Numbered from the stretch's first letter, positions 1 to 6,823 are shown. The stretch is 10,010 bases of DNA from an uncultured Sphingomonadaceae bacterium (GCA_946480515.1 CAMLKX010000053.1:1-10010); one strand, 5' to 3'. Notes: a model not told the origin generated them from the sequence alone. Made by a program: numbers and translations.

Positions 1-102
1 GCGCGCGGCGTCGGGGTCCTTGAAGAGGAGGAGGCCGATCCCGAGCGGAACGTAGAGCTGCTTGTGGCCGTCGATCGTCACGCTGTCGGCGCGTTCGATC
101 CG
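1..102 (-). pseudogene. Fragment of a group II PLP-dependent decarboxylase, cut at its N-terminal side
   Basis: Read on the minus strand, positions 99 down to 1 give IERADSVTIDGHKQ followed by LYVPLGIGLLLFKDPDAAR. This matches the pyridoxal-lysine region of group II PLP decarboxylases (glutamate, aspartate or aromatic amino acid decarboxylase type). The Lys of DGHK, at 61-63, would form the Schiff base. The family-like sequence stops at about position 100: upstream codons give RRRR and the frame hits a stop at 130-132. The whole N-terminal half, several hundred residues in this family, is therefore absent. The C-terminal part runs off the left edge. It could be a decayed remnant, a deletion junction or a misassembly. 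The family call is from motif memory; the exact substrate cannot be told. Confidence 0.6.
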
Positions 103-111
103 TCGTCTGCG

Positions 112-624
112 ATGAAAGACATGCAGCCGTCAGGTGACAAGGGCGGCAAGCCTGATCCGAAAGCAGCTGCCGATGCTGAAGCCTCAACGGACGCTCGGAA
201 TCGGCAGATCGCCGTGGCGCTCGCCAAGGAAGCCGGCTACAAGTCGGTCGCATATCTCGGCAAGGGCAAATTCACCGTCGACTATGCGGTGGCCGGCACG
301 TTGAGCCATAGCTTCGTCTTCCCGTTCAACAGCGATGCCGAGGCGATCATTCCCTTTGTCGCGGTCGAAGTTCGCAAGGATGGAACGGTCCGGGCGAAGG
401 CTCCGGGTTTCGCCGCCCGGCAGGATTCAATGAATTCCACCCTGCCCGCAGGACAGGCCACCAGCCATGCCGATGGCACCTTCACCCTCGATACTGATGC
501 CGAGATCGTCAGTCAGAACAACGAACAGGGTGTTGTCCGAACCGGCCCCCGCAGCCGCATCGAGTGGCGGGTGACCCCGCTCACGAAGGACGCTCCAAGT
601 GCGGTGATCCGACTGAGCCGCTGA
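112..624 (+). CDS. Hypothetical protein, probably an exported-type domain lacking its N-terminal signal
   Basis: I do not recognise a named family. The ATG at 112 gives 170 residues. The frame is open to the left edge, and a GTG at 64 would add 16 residues. Those extra codons lie antisense to the decarboxylase fragment, so I do not trust them. Neither start has a good Shine-Dalgarno sequence. The first 35 or so residues are polar and rich in Lys, Asp and Ala, like a linker after a lipobox or signal peptide. The rest looks like a beta-rich domain (VDYAVAGTLSHSFVFPF, then AIIPFVAVEVRKDGTVRAKAPGF) ending in WRVTPLTKDAPSAVIRLSR. This is typical of small periplasmic or lipoprotein domains, yet no signal peptide is present. 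I infer that its 5' end was lost at the same junction that cuts the decarboxylase. It converges on the YqgE gene with 3 bp between the stops. Confidence 0.6.
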   Translation: MKDMQPSGDKGGKPDPKAAADAEASTDARNRQIAVALAKEAGYKSVAYLGKGKFTVDYAVAGTLSHSFVFPFNSDAEAIIPFVAVEVRKDGTVRAKAPGFAARQDSMNSTLPAGQATSHADGTFTLDTDAEIVSQNNEQGVVRTGPRSRIEWRVTPLTKDAPSAVIRLSR

Positions 625-627
625 TAA

Positions 628-1188
628 TCAGGCAGCGCCGGTCTCGCCGACCAGCATGCCAAGCTCGATCCCTTCCGCCTTCCACGTCGCTGCCCAGCGC
701 TCGTCGGTAGGAACGTCGAACAGTATTTCCTTCCGGCCAGTCGCTGCATACCAGCCGTGCCGGGTCATCTCCTCTTCAAGCTGACCCTCGCCCCATCCGG
801 CATAGCCGAGCGCCGCAATCCATTGGGAAGGCCCCCGCCCCTCGGCAATTGCGCGCAGCACGTCGATTGTTCCAGTCATTGCGCACAACGGATTGACGTG
901 GATCGTGTCCTCGCCGCCCCAATCGGTCGAATGGAGAATGAACCCCCGGCCTGGCTCGACCGGACCGCCATGATGCACCGCGCAGTCGGGTGCGGAGCCG
1001 GGTTCAAGCCCGACCTGACGAAGAAGATCGCGAAAACGCATTCCGGCGCGCTTTTGCCCGATACCGATGCCGACAGCGCCATGCTCATCATGAACGCACA
1101 AGGCGATGACCGCACGATCGAAGCGCGGATCGCCCATGCCGGGAAGAGCCAGCAGCAGCCTTCCGGCGAGATACTGGGGCTCGCTCAC
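628..1188 (-). CDS. yqgE: YqgE/AlgH family protein (UPF0301, DUF179)
   Basis: The product is a conserved cytoplasmic protein of unknown biochemical role; the Pseudomonas homologue AlgH was linked to alginate regulation. The family signature runs throughout: YLAGRLLLALPGMGDPRFDRAV at the N-terminus, HDEHGAVGIGIGQ, then VHHGGPVEPGRGFILHS, a Trp-rich YAGWGEGQLEEEM segment, and a C-terminal IL-FDVP-DERW motif. I chose the GTG at 1188 because it starts the protein at VSEPQYLAGR, close to where the family usually begins, and gives 186 residues, the usual length. A TTG at 1224 would add 12 residues that look unlike the family. Neither start has a clear Shine-Dalgarno sequence. The gene is divergent from the peroxiredoxin. 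No catalytic residues are established for the family, so none is claimed here. Confidence 0.93.
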   Translation of the reverse strand: MSEPQYLAGRLLLALPGMGDPRFDRAVIALCVHDEHGAVGIGIGQKRAGMRFRDLLRQVGLEPGSAPDCAVHHGGPVEPGRGFILHSTDWGGEDTIHVNPLCAMTGTIDVLRAIAEGRGPSQWIAALGYAGWGEGQLEEEMTRHGWYAATGRKEILFDVPTDERWAATWKAEGIELGMLVGETGAA

Positions 1189-1239
1189 AACCGTCGACCA
1201 TAGGCCAAGACCGCGGAGTGGCAAAGCGCTTGAGGAAAG

Positions 1240-1270
1240 GAGTGCAGGCGCTTACGGACGCCCTCCACTC
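1240..1270. promoter_or_regulatory. Imperfect stem-loop in the yqgE/peroxiredoxin divergent region
   Basis: GAGTG (1240-1244) and GGCG (1247-1250) can pair with CGCC (1259-1262) and CACTC (1266-1270). This leaves a small internal loop (CA against CTC) and an 8-base apical loop. It lies in the 106-bp gap between the two divergent genes, just upstream of the peroxiredoxin ribosome binding site. It could be an operator or a leader structure. I see no convincing -35/-10 pair beside it, so this is only a candidate. Confidence 0.2.
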
Positions 1271-1294
1271 ACTTGCGACCTCATGGAGATGGCG

Positions 1295-1774
1295 ATGACG
1301 ATCAAAGCCGGCGACAAGCTTCCCGATGTTCCCCTGACCCTTGCCACTCCCGATGGTCCCAAACCGACCACCAGCGGCGAATATTTCAAGGGCAAGCGGG
1401 TCGCGCTGTTCGCTGTTCCCGGCGCCTACACCCCAACCTGCTCGGCCAAGCATCTGCCGAGCTTCGTTGAGAAAGCGGCCGAACTGAAGGCCAAGGGAGT
1501 CGACGAAATCGCCTGCACCTCGGTCAATGATGCGTTCGTCATGGGCGCGTGGAACCAGGCGCAGGGCAGCAACGACATCACCATGCTCGCGGACGGCAAT
1601 GGCGAGTTCGCCCAGGCGGTTGGACTGACGCTGGACGCGTCGCAGCACGGCATGGGGCAGCGCAGCCAGCGCTATTCAATGGTCGTGAACGACGGCACCG
1701 TCGAGCAGGTCAACATTGAAGGGCCGGGCGAATATCGGGTGAGCAGTGCCGAACATATGCTGGAGCAGATCTAG
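1295..1774 (+). CDS. Peroxiredoxin, type II / Prx5-like
   Basis: Thiol peroxidase that reduces hydrogen peroxide and organic peroxides in the cytoplasm, normally recycled by glutaredoxin or thioredoxin. The ATG at 1295 follows TGGAG with 6 bases of spacing and starts the protein at MTIKAGDKLPDVPL, the expected N-terminus; upstream ATGs at 1283 and 1289 add only two to four residues. The protein has 159 residues, normal for the family. The catalytic loop VPGAYTPTCS carries the peroxidatic Cys49. A second cysteine, Cys74, is in the IACTSVND stretch, the arrangement seen in type II peroxiredoxins such as the plant PrxII enzymes (Cys51/Cys76). The conserved Trp of MGAW and the Arg of RSQRYSM are also present. 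It is divergent from yqgE. The small membrane-protein gene follows 57 bp downstream and may be co-transcribed. Confidence 0.95.
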   Translation: MTIKAGDKLPDVPLTLATPDGPKPTTSGEYFKGKRVALFAVPGAYTPTCSAKHLPSFVEKAAELKAKGVDEIACTSVNDAFVMGAWNQAQGSNDITMLADGNGEFAQAVGLTLDASQHGMGQRSQRYSMVVNDGTVEQVNIEGPGEYRVSSAEHMLEQI

Positions 1775-1820
1775 CGCCCTGCAACGGGGGTGACCTCAGA
1801 GCGTTCAACAGCAAAACGCA

Positions 1821-1826
1821 AGGAGG
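1821..1826 (+). promoter_or_regulatory. Strong ribosome binding site (AGGAGG)
   Basis: A perfect AGGAGG lies 5 bases before the ATG at 1832. It decides the start of the small membrane protein against the in-frame GTG at 1790. Confidence 0.85.
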
Positions 1827-1831
1827 TCCGC

Positions 1832-2026
1832 ATGGCACGTACCACTAAGGAGCGCGGCAGAAGAGACCTGACCGGTTTCGCACGCGAGCATCCGTACGCT
1901 GCGGCCGTCGGGACGGCGGCCGTAGCCGGACTGGGAGCCTTCCTCTGGTCCCGTCGCAACGATCGCCCGAGCGACGAGGAACGCGCCCAGCGGGACCAGC
2001 TCGGCATGGTCGTCGCAGCGATCTAA
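1832..2026 (+). CDS. Small single-span membrane protein, 64 residues, unknown function
   Basis: I do not recognise a named family. The start at 1832 is set by the AGGAGG just upstream. The N-terminus (MARTTKERGRRDLTGFAREHP) is strongly basic. A hydrophobic segment of about 18 residues follows (YAAAVGTAAVAGLGAFLW, roughly residues 22-39), then the basic SRRN and an acidic tail (DRPSDEERAQRD). By the positive-inside rule the charge pattern does not clearly fix the orientation. The design resembles the glycine/alanine-rich anchor of DUF883 (ElaB/YqjD-like) proteins, but the similarity is only of style. It lies 57 bp after the peroxiredoxin on the same strand, so both may share a transcript. It converges on the M2 peptidase with 15 bp between the stops. 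Confidence 0.72.
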   Translation: MARTTKERGRRDLTGFAREHPYAAAVGTAAVAGLGAFLWSRRNDRPSDEERAQRDQLGMVVAAI

Positions 2027-2041
2027 TTCAGGCGCGGCTAC

Positions 2042-3886
2042 TCACCAGCCGCACTGACGCCCGCGGTTCTGGTCCTGAAGCCAGCGCATCACCGGAGCGA
2101 AATATTCGATCATCGGCTGGGCCGAAATCTCGCGGCTGCCGGTGAAGGCTTCCAGCGCATCGGGCCACGGGCGCGACCGGCCCATAGCCAGCATGGCGTT
2201 CAGGCGCTGACCCACCGCCTTGTCACCGTAGAAAGAGCAGCGGTGGAGCGGTCCCTGCCATCCGGACTGGCGGCACGCGGCCTGGTAGAACTGATACTGC
2301 AGCAGCCGCGCCAGGAAATAGCGCGTATAGGGGGTGTTCCCGGGAATATGGAATTTCGCGCCCGGATCGAAGTCGGACTCCCCGCGCGGTACTGGCGGGG
2401 TGATCCCCTGGTAGCGCAGGCGGAGGGAATTCCAGGCGGCGTTATATTGGTCCGACGTAGTCTCACCGGAAAAAACACCCCAGCGCCACCGATCGACCAA
2501 TAACCCGAACGGCAGGAACGCGATCCCATCCATCGCCTTGCGCAGCAGCAAGCCGATGTCCTTCGATGCCGGCGGAACCCGGCCGCGGTCGAGCAGTCCG
2601 ATTTGCGTCAGATATTCGGGAGTGATCGACAGAGCGATGGTGTCGCCTATCGCTTCGTGGAAGCCGTCGTTCGCGCTGTCCTGATAAAGCGGCGGCTGAT
2701 CCTTATAGGCACGTCGATAATAATTGTGCCGGAGTTCGTGGTGAACGGTGACGAAGTCGTCGGCATTGACCTTCGTGCACATCTTGATCCGAATGTCGTC
2801 GCGGTTGTCGAGGTTCCACGCGGAGGCATGGCACACCACCTCGCGGTCACGCGGCTTGGTGATCATCGACCGCGCCCAAAATGTCTGAGGCAACGGTTCA
2901 AACCCGAGCGAGGAAAAGAAGCCTTCGCCGGTGCGCACGAGCTTCTCGGGCGTGTATTTTTTCGCGACAAGCAGGTCGGTGAGGTCGAAGCCGACATCCC
3001 CGGCGCCCTTGGGAGCAACGATGTCGTAGATGTTGCCCCATTCCTGCGCCCACATATTGCCGAGCAGGTCGGCCCGGATCGGCCCGGTAGCGGGTTGTAC
3101 CGTCGAGCCATATTTCTCGTTGAGCTTGGCCCGCGTGTAGCAATGCAGCTGATCGTAGAGCGGCTTGACCTCGCCCCACAGCCGATCAGTCAGGGCCGCG
3201 AACTGGTCGGGCGGCATGTCATAGCCGGACCGCCACATCGCTCCGGTATCGGAATAACCAAGTTCCCGCGCGCCGGCGTTCGACAGCTCGACGAAGCGCG
3301 CATAATCGCGGCGCATCGGCCGGCCGACATTATTGTGCCAGCTGGTCCACATCTCCTTGAGCAGCTCGGGATTGCGTTCCGTGCCCATCAGGGCCTCGAT
3401 GTCCGAACCGCCGATTGGTTTGCCGCGGTAGGTGCCCCGCCCCTTGCCATATTGGCTTTGAAGTCCAGTCAGCAGCGTATTCAGCTCGTCCGCCGCACCC
3501 GGGACGTTCGCAGCCGGCGCAACGATGCTCTGCTTGAGAATGCCGAGCTTGCGCCGGGTGTCGGCAGAAAGGCCCGGAGTCTTGTCAAAGCGGGCAGCCT
3601 CAGCCGCGAGCCGCACCTGGGCCTTGGTGAAGTCCGCCCCTGCTCGCGCGGCCAGCCAGTCGCTGTCCTCGGTAAGGTAGGTCGCATTCACCCAGGCGGC
3701 GCGGTTCACATAGACGCTGAGTTCGGCCAGCTCCTTCTCCGCGCGCGCAACGAACGCATCCGCCTCGGCAGAAGTGGCAGGAGCCGCATTCTGCTTGGCG
3801 ACGCGCATGCCCGGGTCAGCGGAAGGAACTGCAGCACAGCCCGCCAGCGCCAGTGCGGCCAAAGAGACGCAGGAGATCCATTTCAT
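2042..3886 (-). CDS. M2 family zinc peptidase (angiotensin-converting-enzyme-like peptidyl-dipeptidase), lipoprotein
   Basis: Predicted envelope-anchored zinc dipeptidyl carboxypeptidase. The ATG at 3886 has AAGG 6 bases upstream and gives 614 residues with a lipoprotein signal (LALAGC, lipidated Cys17, Ala at +2, so probably outer membrane). By chance, precursor numbering matches human testis ACE at the active site: Gln281, His353 (CHASAW), the zinc ligands His383 and His387, the catalytic Glu384, the third zinc ligand Glu411 (GFHEAIGD), Lys511, His513 (KFHIP), Tyr520, Arg522 (chloride ligand) and Tyr523. Cysteines at 352/370 and 538/550 match two ACE disulfides; the third (152/158) is missing. 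The odd point is the zinc motif itself: HELRH, with Arg386 where ACE has Gly. Everything else argues for a functional enzyme. The alpha/beta hydrolase gene lies 33 bp upstream on the same strand, suggesting one transcript. Confidence 0.95.
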   Translation of the reverse strand: MKWISCVSLAALALAGCAAVPSADPGMRVAKQNAAPATSAEADAFVARAEKELAELSVYVNRAAWVNATYLTEDSDWLAARAGADFTKAQVRLAAEAARFDKTPGLSADTRRKLGILKQSIVAPAANVPGAADELNTLLTGLQSQYGKGRGTYRGKPIGGSDIEALMGTERNPELLKEMWTSWHNNVGRPMRRDYARFVELSNAGARELGYSDTGAMWRSGYDMPPDQFAALTDRLWGEVKPLYDQLHCYTRAKLNEKYGSTVQPATGPIRADLLGNMWAQEWGNIYDIVAPKGAGDVGFDLTDLLVAKKYTPEKLVRTGEGFFSSLGFEPLPQTFWARSMITKPRDREVVCHASAWNLDNRDDIRIKMCTKVNADDFVTVHHELRHNYYRRAYKDQPPLYQDSANDGFHEAIGDTIALSITPEYLTQIGLLDRGRVPPASKDIGLLLRKAMDGIAFLPFGLLVDRWRWGVFSGETTSDQYNAAWNSLRLRYQGITPPVPRGESDFDPGAKFHIPGNTPYTRYFLARLLQYQFYQAACRQSGWQGPLHRCSFYGDKAVGQRLNAMLAMGRSRPWPDALEAFTGSREISAQPMIEYFAPVMRWLQDQNRGRQCGW

Positions 3887-3919
3887 GAGCAACCTTGCGG
3901 CATAGTGTCCGCTCCCTCC

Positions 3920-4678
3920 TTATGGCCTCGCCAGAAACTCGGCGATCGTTTCGCCTAGCGCAGGTTCGGCAACCGAACTCATATGTGTTCCCCGGATCAG
4001 CCGAAGCTCTGCATTTGGCAGCGCCGCCGCCAGCTCCGCCGGCGAACCATTGTCATGGTCCTCCTCCCCACACACCACCAGCGTGGGCATGGTGAAGGCG
4101 CTCAGCCATTCCGGCGTTCCGTCATCCAGGCTGTCGAGCAGCCGCGCGGCGGCGGTCCGATCGATCTTCATCGTCTTCATGAACTGCACCGCCATGAACT
4201 GCGGATCGCCGCGCTTGATCGAATCGAAGCGGGCAATGGCGTCGATGAAAAAGCCTTTGCGTTCGTTCCAGTTGGACAGGCTATCCAGGCCCATCCCCGC
4301 CAGGATGGCGCGCCTCGGACGTATGCCCGTGCCGATCGCCTGGGCGGTCGTCCGCCCGCCAAGCGAGAAGCCGCCGAGGTCGAAGCTGGCGAGGGACAGA
4401 TGGGCAATCAGATCCTCGAGATCGCGGGTGAGGATGTCGGGCGAATAGCAGGCGGCATCATGGGGCCTCGCGGACAGCCCGTGCGCGCGCAGGTCGGGCA
4501 TGATGACCCGAAACCCCGCTGACGCGATCCGCTCCGCATGGCCGAAGCGGATCCAGTTCATCTCGGCGTCCGAGAAGAGGCCATGAAGCAGGACAACCGG
4601 AGGACCCTCGCCCAACTCTCGCCAGGCGAGCTCGACCCCGTCACGTGCGGCGAAGCGGTCCAGCCTCGGTTCCCTCAT
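3920..4678 (-). CDS. Alpha/beta-fold hydrolase
   Basis: A 252-residue single-domain alpha/beta hydrolase of unknown substrate. Visible landmarks are the oxyanion-hole motif HGLF (residues 32-35), DLRAHGLS (62-69), the nucleophile elbow GFSLGG with Ser105, a candidate acid Asp207 in CGEEDHD, and the catalytic His232 in GTHMSSV. No signal peptide is seen from this start, so it is probably cytoplasmic. The ATG at 4678 starts the protein at MREPRLDRFAARDGVELAW, a normal N-terminus for the fold, although the purine run AAAGG touches the ATG and gives poor spacing. An in-frame ATG at 4759 would add 27 residues and overlap the start of the divergent sulfotransferase gene. It is probably transcribed with the downstream M2 peptidase. 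Esterase, lipase or haloperoxidase-like activity cannot be separated by eye. Confidence 0.9.
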   Translation of the reverse strand: MREPRLDRFAARDGVELAWRELGEGPPVVLLHGLFSDAEMNWIRFGHAERIASAGFRVIMPDLRAHGLSARPHDAACYSPDILTRDLEDLIAHLSLASFDLGGFSLGGRTTAQAIGTGIRPRRAILAGMGLDSLSNWNERKGFFIDAIARFDSIKRGDPQFMAVQFMKTMKIDRTAAARLLDSLDDGTPEWLSAFTMPTLVVCGEEDHDNGSPAELAAALPNAELRLIRGTHMSSVAEPALGETIAEFLARP

Positions 4679-4757
4679 CCTTTCGGCGTAGCGCAGACAA
4701 CTCGCAGGAAAAAGGAGGTCACTGGAAGAGATCGATGAAACTTGCCACAAACCGAGC
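4679..4757. promoter_or_regulatory. Divergent intergenic region between hydrolase and sulfotransferase
   Basis: This 79-bp stretch must hold the start signals of both flanking genes. It contains a strong Shine-Dalgarno-like AAGGAGG at 4712-4718 on the plus strand. That site is 39 bases before the ATG chosen for the sulfotransferase and 16 before an out-of-frame ATG at 4735. I see no -35/-10 pair I would defend on either strand. Confidence 0.3.
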
Positions 4758-5777
4758 ATGCACCCTCAAGCCAAGCCGGTCCTCAAGTCATTGTTCCCCG
4801 CACCAAGCTGGTTTGCGCAAACCGTTGATGCGAGTGGTGAGTGGGTACGCCTGCTTCGCTTTACCGAAGCAGATTATCGCCGAGCGGCATTCCTTGATCA
4901 CCGCGGCCTGCGCGAGGGCATGCCCTATTGCGTGGTCGGCTGGGACGATGTTGTCCGGATGGTCCCGGCAACCGCGCGTCGCGACGCGCACTGGATCTTC
5001 CACCTGGGCCGCGTCGGCTCGACGCTCGTCTCGCGCCTGCTGGGTGAAATCGACCGCACGTTTTGTATTCGCGAACCGTCCCTTCTGGCAAAGCTGCCGT
5101 CGGTTCCTGAATCCGCATTGGAAGAGAGACTACTGGTCTACCGGGCGCTGCTGTCACGTTGCTTCCGGCCCAAGGATCGTGCCGTCATCAAGTCAACGAG
5201 CGGTCTGAATGACTTTGCCGCATCGCTCATCGGGCCAAGAGAAGAGGGCGGACGAGCCATCTTGCTCCGGTCCGATCCAGAACGCTTCATCGCGGCGCGG
5301 CTGGCCGGCGATCGTGTCGAACTGCGGCAGCGCGGTCCGGTTCGAGTCAGGCGGCTCAAATCACGCGCGCCTGCGGTGAACATCGACGAAGCAATGGCCG
5401 ATGATGTGAGATTAGCCGCGGCGACCTGGGCCACGGAAGCAAGCGCTCTCGAGGTGGCCAGCCAAGCCACGGGTGCAGACAGGACGCTGTTCGTCAGCTT
5501 CGACCGTTTCATCGCCGATCCCCTCGTTGGTCTCGCCGAAATCGCAGCCTTCCTTGGCTTCAATCCCAGCGATAACCAACTGGAGAGGATCGTAACCGGA
5601 TCGCTGTTGAAGCAAGATTCCAAACGCGGATCGCACTTCGATGCTGACGAACGGCGCAGGAATGTAGATCGGGTTTTGAACGAGCATCGATCCGCAATCG
5701 GCGGCGCGCTCGACTGGCTGAACGAGATCGCCGTGACCTCGCCCAGCCTTCGGGCGGCGCTAGAGCGAAAGCCCTAG
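4758..5777 (+). CDS. Sulfotransferase-like protein with a PAPS-type P-loop
   Basis: Predicted P-loop sulfotransferase fold protein, 339 residues, that would transfer sulfate from PAPS to an unknown acceptor. The 5'-phosphosulfate-binding loop is seen as FHLGRVGSTLVSRLL (residues 81-95), preceded by a beta strand (DAHWIF). VIKSTSGLND (143-152) and AILLRSDPERF (167-177) occupy the places of the later core strand and the 3'-phosphate-binding region. The C-terminal half is helical, with FVSFDRFIADP and AAFLGF as typical late family motifs. The N-terminal 75 residues are an extra domain seen in bacterial members. No signal peptide or membrane segment is seen, so it is probably cytoplasmic. The start is uncertain: the ATG at 4758 lacks a ribosome binding site, and the strong AGGAGG upstream would better serve an in-frame CTG at 4722, adding 12 residues. 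It converges on asd with a 14-bp gap. Confidence 0.8.
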   Translation: MHPQAKPVLKSLFPAPSWFAQTVDASGEWVRLLRFTEADYRRAAFLDHRGLREGMPYCVVGWDDVVRMVPATARRDAHWIFHLGRVGSTLVSRLLGEIDRTFCIREPSLLAKLPSVPESALEERLLVYRALLSRCFRPKDRAVIKSTSGLNDFAASLIGPREEGGRAILLRSDPERFIAARLAGDRVELRQRGPVRVRRLKSRAPAVNIDEAMADDVRLAAATWATEASALEVASQATGADRTLFVSFDRFIADPLVGLAEIAAFLGFNPSDNQLERIVTGSLLKQDSKRGSHFDADERRRNVDRVLNEHRSAIGGALDWLNEIAVTSPSLRAALERKP

Positions 5778-5791
5778 CCACCGCCCCACCC

Positions 5792-6823
5792 TCAGGCCGC
5801 CTTCTGCAGGTGCTTGCGGCCGAGCAATTCCGCAATCTGGACCGCGTTCAGCGCCGCGCCCTTGCGAAGATTGTCCGACACGCACCACAGGTTGAGCCCG
5901 TTCTCGACGGTCGGATCCTCGCGCACGCGGCTGATGAAGGTGGCGTAATCGCCAACGCACTCGACCGGCGTGACATAGCCGCCGTTCTCCCGTTTATCGA
6001 CCAGCATCACGCCCGGAGCTTCACGCAGAATCTCCTGCGCTTCCTGCGCGGAGATCTCATTCTCGAACTCGATATTGATCGCCTCGGAATGGCCGACGAA
6101 CACCGGCACGCGCACGCAGGTGGCGGTCACCTTGATCTTCGGATCCAGGATCTTCTTGGTTTCGACCACCATCTTCCATTCTTCCTTGGTCGAGCCATCG
6201 TCGAGGAAGCTGTCGATGTGCGGGATCACGTTGAACGCGATCTGCTTTGTGAACTTCTTCGGCTCGGCGGTGTCGCCGACGAAGATGTTGCGCGACTGTT
6301 CGAACAACTCGTCCATGCCCTGCTTACCCGCGCCGGAGACCGACTGATAGGTCGCGACGACGACGCGCTTGATCTTGGCGACGTCATGGAGCGGCTTCAG
6401 CGCGACCACCATCTGTGCGGTCGAGCAGTTGGGATTGGCGATGATGTTCTTCTTGCGATAGTCGCCGATCGCGTCGGCATTCACCTCCGGTACGATCAGC
6501 GGAATGTCCGGGTCCATCCGGAACAGCGAGCTATTGTCGATGACCGTACATCCAGCGGCCGCCGCGCGAGGAGCCTGGACCTTGGTCACTTCGCTGCCGG
6601 CGGCGAACAGCGCCATGTCCCAGCCGCTGAAGTCGAAATGCTCAAGGTTAGCGACCTTCAGCTTCTCACCGGTTTCGCCAAACTCGATGAGGTCCCCGGT
6701 CGAGCGTGCGGAAGCGACCGCGGCCACTTCCTTCAGCGGGAACTGCCGCTCAGCGAGGATCGCCAGCATCTCCCGGCCTACGTTGCCGGTCGCCCCGACC
6801 ACTGCCACCCGATAACCCGACAT
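5792..6823 (-). CDS. asd: Aspartate-semialdehyde dehydrogenase
   Basis: Makes L-aspartate 4-semialdehyde from aspartyl phosphate with NADPH, in the cytoplasm, at the branch point to lysine/diaminopimelate, threonine and methionine. The N-terminal Rossmann motif is VAVVGATGNVGREML. The catalytic cysteine sits in NPNCST (Cys134 counted from the first of two adjacent Met codons). QSVSGAGKQGMDEL, FNVIPHID and RVPVFVGHSEAINIEF (carrying the acid-base His) follow in the usual order. It has 343 or 344 residues, the usual length. Two ATGs abut at 6826 and 6823; AGGAG (6831-6835) lies 4 bases from the first and 7 from the second, so I prefer 6823. The gene follows the translation operon after a hairpin-containing gap and may be read from its own promoter or by read-through. 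Confidence 0.97.
   Translation of the reverse strand: MSGYRVAVVGATGNVGREMLAILAERQFPLKEVAAVASARSTGDLIEFGETGEKLKVANLEHFDFSGWDMALFAAGSEVTKVQAPRAAAAGCTVIDNSSLFRMDPDIPLIVPEVNADAIGDYRKKNIIANPNCSTAQMVVALKPLHDVAKIKRVVVATYQSVSGAGKQGMDELFEQSRNIFVGDTAEPKKFTKQIAFNVIPHIDSFLDDGSTKEEWKMVVETKKILDPKIKVTATCVRVPVFVGHSEAINIEFENEISAQEAQEILREAPGVMLVDKRENGGYVTPVECVGDYATFISRVREDPTVENGLNLWCVSDNLRKGAALNAVQIAELLGRKHLQKAA

Noticed and set aside
1189..1224. TTG start at 1224 for YqgE
   Set aside because: It would add 12 residues (MPLRGLGLWSTV) unlike the family and has no ribosome binding site. The GTG at 1188 gives the usual length.
1229..1260. Possible promoter with TTGAGG and a weak -10 upstream of the peroxiredoxin
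   Set aside because: The -10 candidate (TTACGG) is far from consensus, and alphaproteobacterial promoters are too loose to call from this alone.
1106..1294. N-terminal extension of the peroxiredoxin frame back to 1106
   Set aside because: The extra residues overlap yqgE in antisense and look unlike any peroxiredoxin N-terminus. The ATG at 1295 has a properly spaced TGGAG.
2603..3958. A 451-residue open frame on the plus strand
   Set aside because: It is antisense to the M2 peptidase, whose active-site residues and disulfide cysteines all match ACE. The antisense frame has no domain I recognise.
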